Source: Hyalella azteca (taxonomy: Eukaryota; Arthropoda; Malacostraca; Amphipoda; Hyalellidae). From it: a stretch of 64,000 bases of DNA. The notes beneath the pieces were generated by a model. It ran no database searches. It had not been told where the DNA came from and saw only the letters and a program-made list of their open reading frames with translations. This document shows, one piece after another, positions 30,599 through 42,100 of the stretch (the stretch's first letter is position 1; every line of letters starts with the position of its first letter). The stretch covers positions 344,259-408,258 of the forward strand of contig NW_025939632.1 in NCBI RefSeq assembly GCF_000764305.2, in the 5' to 3' direction. The position numbers and the translations under genes are program-made.

Positions 30599-33067
30599 TT
30601 TCACCAGCAGGTAGACTTAAAGAGGGCCTGTCACAGGAAATTAGCTATTCCCATTGGGTAAACAAGTTTCTAACTACACATATTTAAAATTTTGCTGCAT
30701 TTTCTCATTAGGAAACCATTTTCTTTAGTTCTGAAACAAGCAGAATTTAATAACATCAATAAAACATTTAAAAAGCTAAATAGTTAAGAGAACATGATAC
30801 AAAAAAGACCTCTTAGGCAGACAACAGAACAAGCAAATCCTATAACATTTGACTTCTCAGTTTACTCTGTGAAAGGAAAAGTGTAATTTCAATGACATTC
30901 AGGAAAGCAAGCTACCAAGTTTCTAATGAGAATTGAAGGAGTCACAAACAACAAAAAACAGACGCTGCCTGGGCTACCTTTCAGTACTTTGATGAGCACA
31001 GACTGTGCTCAGGAAATGTGAGGGTGAACATAAATTTAGGAGCTTAATATCTCTAAAACCGGGACACTGCTGGACGAAGCCAAGTCCAAACAGCAAGGAG
31101 AGCAAAAACCAAGCTCTCCTATTTATGTCTAAACTTGTAGGCTTAATACTTCTTCATAATAATTATGCTGACTCTAAAATGAGAAAAGGTTGATATTAAT
31201 CAAGATTCAATTAAAAAAATACATACTACCTACCATATATATGAGTATGGAAGCTCTGAGAGTTGAATTTAGTGATCTTCAACTATGAAAAATAATTTAC
31301 AAATTGTGAATTAAATTTCAGTTAAAAAACTAATGGCTGGATTTTTTGAGCTGCAAGTTTTCAATTCTGCAGTCATGAATAAATATGCATGTATAGCCAA
31401 GAATACCATCAAACGGGGTAATAAGGGACGGTTTTGAGAGTTTTTGTTAACAACTTCCTACCATGAAACATTTCAGAAACAAGTTTGGGCTCATTTCAAA
31501 GCTCTTAATGGGCTATTGAATGGCATCTCCAAAAAAATTCCATATGCTATATACCTATGTGAGGCGCCAGACGCAAAATAAGAGCGTCCCGATTTACCCC
31601 TGAGAACCTCAGTATTAGGCCTTTAATGGCCTTTGACAAAATTTTTCTATGGGTAACACGTGCATGCAACCTTGTAAATAAGTTCGTGGCTTGTAAATAG
31701 TTTGTCATTACTCAGTGCAAATGGCTTTTCATTAAAAATTACCCGGCAACGCATCTTAAAAATGGTTGGCAACGCTTTGGGCTTAAAACCCATATATTGG
31801 CGACGCTGCTTCCATCTTCTGCGCCCTGGGGGTTAGATTTGGATTCTGGTCATTCTGCAACTAGATTTCTGCTCCATAAATTACCTCCTAGGCTCCTAAG
31901 TCCTAACTAATTGTCAAGAAAAATTGCACAATCAGACTGCATGATTTCTGATGTATTGAAAGTTAGTCACTATAGCCACAACCAACAAGATTTTATAACA
32001 GGTTTAAAAAATTTAATCACGTTTGCAAATTGCCAATTGCAATGCAAGTAAAACAGATAGAACAAACCATATGCATCAATAATCAGGTTCAGGAGGAAGA
32101 ATCAGAAACTACGTAGAAATCATTACGCTCAAAACAACGGGTTCTTCTTAATTACCAGAACATGCAATTAGAACTGGGCTGCTAGCCTAATGCTACCACA
32201 GTTCAACTTTGTATTTCTGCTACCGTGCTATGCTATGCCTGCAGCCTAGCCCTATGTAACTGCATTTTATGTCTGTCCGTAGCATAGGCATCTAGTTTTC
32301 GTTTGATGCGACAGATACTCTAGAGTTTAGACTCTAGAGAACAACACTTAGAAAATTCAGAATGCAGATACTGATCTCATTATTCTCATAGCAAATATAA
32401 AAATAATACTTCTTTAATCTTTAGCTAAACAGCCGAACCTTTCAATCTTACGTGGACTGGAGTCAAGCTAATTCAACATCCCAATGCGCAGCACCACGAT
32501 GCTTGACGCCATCTTTGCGTCTAATGCAGAAGTAAGTGAAGAGTTTGGTTGCTCACGAAAGATACCCTAAAATAAGGCAAACATTACTGATCCATAACTT
32601 CACGACCATCCATATATTTCGAATATGCCCTCATATGAACTCTCGAGTTATTGCAAATTCAATTCATTTATACTCATGATATCAATATACACGTTATATT
32701 AGTAGCGCATACAGAATAATTTGTCGTGGTGGTGGCGGACTGCAGTTGAAGAAGTAGTCGTGTATTGACCGCTTGTAACACCTGGAATCAGCAATAATTA
32801 TTTAGCTTATGTCTTCATCATGTTTTTCTCAATTTTATTCTTCCCTTTGATGGCGTCAGCTCAGCATTTTGGGGCTACGTAGCTGATTTCTCACCTATTT
32901 TTGCGGTATCTAAAAAAATTACCCGGAATATTTTGCTGCGCTCTGCTTCAGGTCTTGGACACGTAAACAATAATGCGACTGCAATCGGTCTTGGTAGCTG
33001 TTGATATCAGCTGTGGGCGTTGGTTTTCATTCTTCATGAAATAGTCAAGCTGCGAGGAGTTGCACAA
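30599..33067. other. Intergenic between divergent TAF3 and ankyrin/GH20-like genes
   Basis: About 2.5 kb separates the two start codons, so promoters of both genes probably lie here. Apart from the inverted-repeat arm at 31.65 kb nothing is recognised; no clear TATA box. Confidence 0.5.
31652..31810 (+). repeat. Interspersed repeat, left arm of an inverted pair
   Basis: GGGTAACACGTGCATGCAAC to TTGGCGACGCTGC. It matches 34457-34616 in reverse complement with some divergence. The two copies flank exon 1 of the ankyrin/GH20-like gene. Confidence 0.75.
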
Positions 33068-33182
33068 ATGGCAGAGGTAGGAGTTCCACCTGCTTTAGAA
33101 GCTGCCGTTGAAAGCCTGCGCGAAGCTGTGATTGCAGGCCGCACTGACATCGTACGACGACTTCTAGATGCATGCGATTCCT
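33068..33182 (+). CDS. Ankyrin/GH20-like gene, exon 1
   Basis: ATG in the good context CACAAATGG. It encodes MAEVGVPPALEAAVESLREA and VIAGRTDIVRRLLDACDS, the start of an ankyrin helix pair. Donor GTAAGT, phase 1. The next base triplet forms Cys with exon 2. Confidence 0.85.
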
Positions 33183-36100
33183 GTAAGTTTACCGTCAATG
33201 TTACGTGAGTCGTCATTCAGAAATACTGCACTAAACTCGCCGTTTGCATGTAGAAATCATACTGTAAGAACTCTGATTTTTTGTCTTAATACGTACGATA
33301 AGCCACAGAGGCACGTAATAGCTGCTACGATTTGAAAGTCATTATGAGTTTTGTTTGCTACAGTAGAATTAGAATGTTGTGGTTCAGTTTTTGGTATATT
33401 AAATATAAGAATATTTTCTATTGGAAACTAGTGTTTTCAAAAGCCATAGAGACTAGAGAGACTTTTGTTGACCTTCCCTAACTAATCCCCATGATGAACC
33501 TACATTTGAGCTGTCCTTCTCCCCACTCCCCAGTATTTAAATTTTAATTACTGGAAAATGGAAGGTGGCTGACTGGCTGCCCATGCCCCATGGTGTTATG
33601 TTGGTGAGTAGTGACTAGTGACATAGCTGAAAATTTGTTAGTCTCTCCCACGCCACAAGTTCATTTTTGAGTTTTATAAGTAGACCAGTAAAAGTGAGTA
33701 AAGTATCTTGGATACCAGCATTATCATACATAAAAAATTTCTCTAAATCTTGATTTGATAAGGATATTCGAAATTAACTGATTCTAAAAATGTTGTGGTT
33801 AGTCAATACCTAGTCACTATTCAATATTCATTAAGCCTGAGGCCCCAGTTAATTGGACCAAACGGCCTGTAAATTTACCCAATTCCACATGTTCCTTTGG
33901 TCCTTTTCCAATTTCTTTCAAAAAAAAAAATAAAAAATAACAGCCTATTTTTATCTGTGATATATGAAAATCACATGTTACATGTGAAACCATAATTTTT
34001 ACCTACAATTTTAGGAATGTTTGGTCCAATGATGCAGATTGGCTGGGAGTTGGGTGGGAGGCAATTATTGATATTAAACAAATTTTTGAAGTAGATCAGG
34101 CAATTGACAATGAACACCATGTAAAAATTCCCTCATTTGCCAGTATCTTTAGTGCATTTATTAACATAAAATTTATCTATGTTAATTATTAAACGAACCT
34201 CATTCATATTTGTAGTAATCCTCCATTCCTCCCATTCCTATTTCAATAATAATTAAAAATGATCATGTCTTTTTGATTCCCCATTACAGTAAAATTTTTT
34301 TCAGACTGAAAAATTGTCAAAATACCAGATTTGAAAAAAATATATGTACCTACATCACATTGTATTGCAATTTGCATCTTCTATCATAATCATGTACCTA
34401 CCTATTTCAAAATTTTGAACTTGCAGCTTTATGGTTCCACTATGCAGAGGGTGGATGCAGCGTCGCCAATATATGGATTTTTAAGCCCAAAGCGTCTCCG
34501 GCCATTTTAAAGATGCGTCGCCGGGTAATTTTTAATGAAAAGCCATTTATGCTGAGTAATGACAAACTATTTACAAGCCACGAACTTAGTTACAAGGTTG
34601 CATGCACGTTTTACCCCAAATAACTAATTTTACCCTAAAAACAGTCCGATTGTACAGCAAGTGTCAACTGAACATGTAATAAAGCAGTCTGACCGCTCTA
34701 ATGTGACCAAAACTACGCAATCGAAAAAACATTGTTTACATTTTTTGCGGGAACTCATCGCAACTGATTTCCGGACAAGCTTTGCTGCATCGTATTCCAT
34801 CCAACGCACCGTAAACCTTACTTTTTTTTAAATAGTTGGCCGAAGACTGAGAAATATATTAAATGCAAGAATTTCAATCTAAATGTGTCGGCAAGATCTT
34901 CTGAAGGCGAAAATTTGGCTACTGAAGCGTCGCCAAAGATCTTGAAATATTCATCCACTCTCTGCACAGTGGTATATGGTTCATATTTATTACTAAGAAT
35001 TTAGAACATCAGGCATAGGTAATATTTAAAAAAATTGTGGGTGAAAACTATCATTTTACAGGCTATTTTCTAAAATGGCTGATGAAATTATGCTGGTTTT
35101 CTTTATTCAAATTTTTTTTTGCTAAGAAATTAGTCATGGGCCAAACAATTATTCAGATGATATTGGTTTATCAAAATACAGGTTTTAGAAAGTAATTTAA
35201 ATTATTTAATGTTGTTTCTATTATAGGTACGGACTAATATTTCCAGTGTTAACAACATTTTAAAATGATTGTTGTCAGAGTCAAAATGTCATTAACAAAT
35301 TGAAATTACTTCCCAAAACCTCCATTTTGATCAACCAAAATCATCTGAAGAATTTTTTAGCCCTGAAAATTTAATTCAATGAATTTTATGGTCATCAAAA
35401 CTGGTCATTCATGCAATAGCTAGGGACTGTACATGAACTTGATAGCAAGGTCCCACCGGCCCTAGTTCAAATACCTATGTAAATATATAATATCTTAGAC
35501 CCTGAATTTTATAATCCCACTTTTCCTTAACTTGTTTGTTTATTATCAATTATTTAGGTGATGGAGGAGGAAAAGAAGAAAGGAAGCAACTAATAAATTC
35601 TCACTGTGCTGGGAATGGAGGAAGTTTCCTTCACCTTGCTGCTAAGGTTTGAGATTTTCTTTATTCTAGTATTGTCAGTTGGTACTACTAAAAAATATTT
35701 GCTATCATCATTGGATTTACTGGATGTAACTCATAGAAGAGCAAATTGATTTTGAGTAAAGTCCAAAAATGCTCAATATTTTGCTTCACTTTAAGATATT
35801 GAATAGATATGGCATTGGCTAATGCATCAGTTTGGCCTAAAATTTGTAACTCGTATAAGAGCACATCATTAATACCAAAAATTCTAAATTATAATATGCA
35901 TTGTTGCAGCTGGGTCATGGTGACATAGTGAGAGCACTGCTGGCAGGTGGTGGTGACCCTGGGATTGTCGACAACAATGGTGACACTCCCTTGCAGCTTG
36001 CCAAGACCCCTGCAGTGACAGCCGTCTTTACGGAGGACCTCCTCAGAGCCACCGCCCAGTCTGAGTAATAAATGATTATAGCGAACAATTCCTTGGCTAC

Positions 36101-39100
36101 CAAGTCCAAATTGATAATCTATTCTCCAATAAATTTATCATCAATTTTGACTCTTCTAGTCAATTTATTATTAATTTTGACTTTCCTAATAATTATTATT
36201 AAATATTCATTTGTTTGTTGTCCTGTATATAATGGTTGTATTAAAAGTTAAACAATGATTGAGCATTGATACTAATTGGTTGCTTCTTTTGAAATTTTGG
36301 GTGATAATTAGTCTATTCATATATTAGCAGCATCACCTCTATAGAGCTTAATGATGTTATAGGTAGTTGATTTACCTATATATAAACCTTGTGCATACAT
36401 ATATATCATGTACCTATATAATTAGTTTGATGCTTTGAAGATGCTATTCTTCAGATAAGTTGTTGTGGTAAATAAGTTTTAGTTATGTAGGTATGCAATT
36501 TAACTTCGTTATTGGTCTTCATAATTGTTTGGCTGTGAATTTTTCCTTTTTTTGTGGCCATGATCAATCTATGCTAGAGATAAGGTATACTGGTACCGGT
36601 ATTATCATAAGATTCCAGATGTTAGGATGTTTGTAATTATCAAATTTTTTACTCTTTGCTGGCATCACAAGCTGGATGTGTCAAATATAAATGTAGAGAT
36701 CATGTACCAGTAGTATGGAATTTTTGAGGTCAGCTTTCAGTAGTTAATAGAGATAGGAATTTTTTTGCTTGCTACCGGTACCTCATTTGCTGGAGAGGAT
36801 AAATAAATATTTCTCAACAGCCTTAAGAATTATGGTAGAAATGTTTCTTATATTTTATAAAAATATTCCACTTAACCTTTTTTGTTTAAAATTTAAAACT
36901 GCAAATTCTTAATTGTGTACCTACCTAACTATAGGTAGTGCTAATTCTCTCCATGAGCGAAATGCAAAAATTTCCAGTTGTTTCAGTCTAACATTTGGTA
37001 TTTTGTGAAATTTGGATTTAGAGTGCCATTTTATCAGATCATGGTATGGGATGATTATTCATTTCTCAAAATAACTTATATAAAATTGATCCTATCATAA
37101 ATTACATTACTGATTGATCTGAAAATTGTACAGCTTGGGCCGTGTGTGCCAGCTTCTAGCGGGTGGACTGAGCGTCAACTCCTACGACAACGCTGTGAGC
37201 CGCAACACTCCTCTCCACTGGGCTGCTTCATTTGCTGACACAGACACCATTCACTGCCTTATAGGTTATTACAATGGCCCATGTTAATTACTCATAAGTC
37301 AAGGTTATGTTAGTTCAGATTAAAACCACTGCTTGGCCAATTGCAGGGGAGTGGCCAAAAAATTTTTCAATGATTTTATATATATATATACTGATTTGTA
37401 AAGATGTCCCAGTCAGTCAAAGCTATTAACTTAATTGCATAGCATAGAACTGTTACAGTACCTATCATAAATTATTCTGGATAAACAATTACACTGTTGG
37501 TTTTATATATTAAAATATTCTACGTATATGCAGTGCTTGGAAAAATTTGATTTTAAACTCATCTATTTTTTTCATCAGCAAGAGGAGCAAATGTAGATAG
37601 CATCAACAGCGATGGAGCAACACCCTTGCATGATGCTGTAGCTCGCTGTGATGCCTCTGTTGTGAAGGCCTTGCTGCAACACGGTGCTAACCCGACACTG
37701 TCCCGCTGTAGTGCTGGGTGAGTGGTGCTAACCCGACACTGTCCCGCTGTAGTGCTGGGTGAGTGGTGCTAACCCGAACGTTTTTTTTATAATAAATGAC
37801 ACTTTCGTGTTTGGTTTTTCGGTTTCTTTATAATAACACTTTCGTGTTTGGTTTTTCGGTTTCTTTATAATAAATGACACTTTCGTGTTTGTTTTTTCGG
37901 TTTCTTTATAATAAATGACACTTTCGTGTTTGGTTTTCGTTATTCTATTACAAGTCAAATGTTTGTCCTTTATAATAAATACTCTCGTGTTTGGTTCTTC
38001 GGTATTATATTGCAAGTCACTCTTTCTCTTTATTTAATCTTCTCCTCTGCTTATCAAGCTTCCTGGTCATTTGAACGCTTTCTTTATAATAAACAAATTT
38101 ATGTTGTTCATGTTTGTTTTTTCAGTATTCTATTACAAGTCAAATGTTTGTCTTTTATAATACTTTCGTGTTTTTTTTTTTTTTTGGTATTCTATTGCAA
38201 GTCAATATTTATCTTTATTTAATGCCTATGGCTGTCGTTGAGGTAGGAAGTTGTAGAATATTTTTCAGCGTTTGTTGTATTAATAAAATAATAATTTTGT
38301 CCGATATATATGTAGTAATAAGTATACTAGGTACTACGCCACGTATTTCCTATATTATTGAATGCATTCTTCTTGGTTTGGTGTAGGTGCCTTAAAACTT
38401 GTCTTGAGAGATATTTCATGCAATATCATTATGGTTTTTTCCTTTTGCTACCATTTTTCACTCAAAAAAATGACAGGATTTTCACTGAAATAATTATTAA
38501 AATTTGAAGTAGTACGGGATGTCTTCAGCAAAATTTTAGCTCAGCTATTTAATTAAATTTATTACATTTTATTCAATGTCATTTCTGTGATGATTTAATA
38601 TTCTGCACATAATCTACTTTCAATCTACTTTACCCACTCACTCTGTCATACACGTGCATAGTATTAAAATTTAAAAAATGATTGGAACATTGACACTAAT
38701 TGGTTGCATCTTTTGAAATTCGGGTGAAACGTAATTAGTCTATTCATATATTAGCAACATCACCTCTATAGAGCTTAATGATGTTATAGTTTATTCATAT
38801 ATAAACCTTGTGCTTATTTATTCAGACAGCACTTTGGACATGCGAGCGCTGGCTGGACCAATTAAATTTATTACATTTTAATAAATGTATTTTCTTTGAT
38901 GATGATTTAATTTTCTGCACATACGTAATCAACTTTCAATCTACTTTACCCACTCAACTCTGTTATACACGTGCTTTCAATCCACTTTACCTTTCAATCA
39001 ACTTTCAATCTGCTTTACCAACTCAACTCTGTTATACACGTGCAGATGCTTTGGACATGCGACCGCTGGCTGGGTCACTGGAATCTCTGAACAGCATTGG

Positions 39101-42100
39101 AATCTCTGATAGCCTCTCTGGAATCTCTGAACAAGGCTATCCCAGAGACAGAATCCCCCCTCTTCGTACAAACATGGACGTTGGAGTTTTTTCTTCCAAA
39201 ACTTCAGCCGCAAGAACTTTTAGCGTTGGAGAGAGCATCTCTGAAGACCCTAAAATTGAACCGTTACTGGTCAACGGCCATGGTGACAATGAGTTGAATG
39301 GCCGTGAACAGCTAACGGAGGATAAACATTTGTTATCAGGGGAACAGTTGACAGAAAACCAACATTTATTGGATCGGCAGAAGTTAGGAGACAAGCAACA
39401 ATTGTCCCGAGGGTCGCTGTCACAGTCTCCTGAGCATTCGACCTCTTCGCTTGACTCCAGTCCTAACCTGGAGCAGGTGATTAAAGTAATGTTAGCACTA
39501 TTGTAACAATCTTAATTGTTTACATCACATTTTTTAAGTTTATTGTATGAGTAGTCTCTAATATATACATATATATTTATATATAGTACGTAGTGTAGTT
39601 AGGCAGAAGTTCTTCATTTATACCTACAGGTTTGATTGAAGACCAGAGCGTACTTTTTTGAACCAATTTTCTTATTGTTTTTTTCGATGAGCCTATATAC
39701 CTATATTTATATATAGGTATATGAAAAAAATAGTGCCGAAATCGCGGAATTACCGATTCCATAGAATCGGCAATTTCGCGATTTCGGCACGACATTTATG
39801 TATCTGTAATAATTTTATTTGTTTGTTTGCTTATAATCCGTCATGATGAGGGTGCTTACTTATATAAATATAATTAATACATATATATAATGGCGGCAGG
39901 TAGACGCCGGTCTGCCCTATAATCCATCATGATTAGTACCTATGCTTCATTTTATAAATATAATTAATATATTTAATGGTGGCAGGTATACGCCGGTCTG
40001 ACCTATAATTTTTCATGACCAGTACCTATGCTTACTTTATTAAATATAATTAATATATATTTAATGGCGGCAGGTATACGCCGGGCTGCTTTATAATCCG
40101 TCATGATCAGTATGCTTACTTATATAAATATAATTAATATATTTAATTAATGTTGGCAGGTATACGCCGGTCTGGCGACGCGCAGCAGGAGCGCCGCGTC
40201 GCCGCCGTCGCTCGTGACGAGCGCGGCGCTGCACCTGCTGTGGCCGCCCCCCCGCCACCTCACCCAGCTGGGGGGCGCCCCCTGGCCCGTGCCCCCCTCA
40301 CTCACCATCCTCCTCATCCCCTCTAATGGAGTCACCCTCCACAGGTAATTACCCTCGTCAGTGTCATCTTCGTCAGTAATGTACCCTGTAGGTAATAACA
40401 CCTTCACGTCACCCTGTGACGTGTTCACCCATGCAGGTAACGCACCCTTCGTCACCCTGTGACGTGTTCACCCAGTCTGGTAACGCACCCTTCGTCTCCC
40501 TGTGACGTGCTCCCCCAGTCTGGTAACGCACCCTTCGTCTCCCTGTGACGTGCTCACCCAGTCTGATACCGCACCCTTCGTCACCCTGTGACGTGCTAAC
40601 CCAGTCTGGTAACGCACCCTTCGTCACTCTGTGACGTGTTCACCCATGCTGGTAACGCTCCCTTTGTCACCCTGTGACGTGCTCACCCATGCTGGTAACG
40701 CACCCTTCGTCACCCTGTGACGTGTTCACCCATGCAGGTAACGCACCCTTCATCACCCTGTGACGTGTTCACACAGTCTGATAACGCACCCTTCGTCACC
40801 CTGTGACGTGTTCACCCATGCTGGTAACGCACCCTTCGTCACCCTGTGACGTGCTCACCCATGCAGGTAACGCACCCTTCGTCACCCTGTGACGTGCTCC
40901 CCCAGTCTGGTAACGCAGCCTTCGTCACCCTGTGACGTATTCACCCATCCTGGTAACGCACCCTTCGTCACCCTGTGCCCTGTGACGTGCTAACCCAGTC
41001 AGGTAACGCACCCTTCGTCACCCTGTGACGTCTTCACCCATTCTGGTAACGCACCCTTCGTCACCCTGTGACGTGCTAACCCATGCAGGTAACGCACTCT
41101 TCGTCTCCCTGTGACGTGCTCCCCCAGTCTGGTAACGCAGCCTTCGTCACCCTGTGACGTGCTCACCCAGTCTGATAACGCACCCTTCGTCACCATGTGA
41201 CGTGTCCACCCAGTCTGATAACGCACCCTTCGTCACCATTATTATTTTCAATGTTATCGGTATCTTTCATCATTGATATTGACTCTCCCGGCAGCATGTG
41301 TGACGTGGTGATGGCCCACAAAGCACCACTCGAGGGCTGCGGCGTGATGATGATGACGTGTATCTGTGGTGAAGAAGACGAAGTATCCATCCCCCCCGGC
41401 AGCGTCGTGTGCATGGTCGCCCCCACCGTGTCCCCTGGTCCCCTGCACTACTCCCTGACCGTCACCCAGCAGGGCGTAAGTTGCCTATCACCCTTCGTCA
41501 GTAGGTGCTCGAAGGGCGTTGAAAAAAATAAATAATAAATATATTATATAAATATTATATAATATATATTATATATAAAAATAATTAAATATTACTCTCC
41601 TCAATTTGGCGTAAGGGCAGAGTAATATTTAAATTTTTCAAAACCTCCTTTTTTAGCGAATTTTCTCATTTATGGAAAAAATATCCCATTGTTCTCGTCA
41701 TGTCCGTCCGTCTGTCCGTGACTTCATGTTTTCGTCGACTAGAAAATGCGCTCTCTGTCATTCACTGCATTGAGTAGGTACTACTGAGTTATATTTTATT
41801 TTCTTTTATCTTTCAGGGCAGCTAGCTGGAATTGAATTCGTTTATTTTCAATACCTTGCGATCGTGTTTCCGAATCATTTTTTTTTTTGCCGGCAAAGTT
41901 CAGGTTTATTTTTCAGTTCAGGTTTTTCAGGTTTATGCTGGCTACTTTTTTTTTCTTGCATAAATGGCAGTTTCAACGCCGTGATAAAATTTCGACTGAT
42001 CGTGACGTTTATTCACAAGTCTGAAGGAAATTTCATCTTAGTCATATGCACACTAATTGAGTTGTTTTTCATATTTATATAGTAATTTGAGTTTGTCTTC

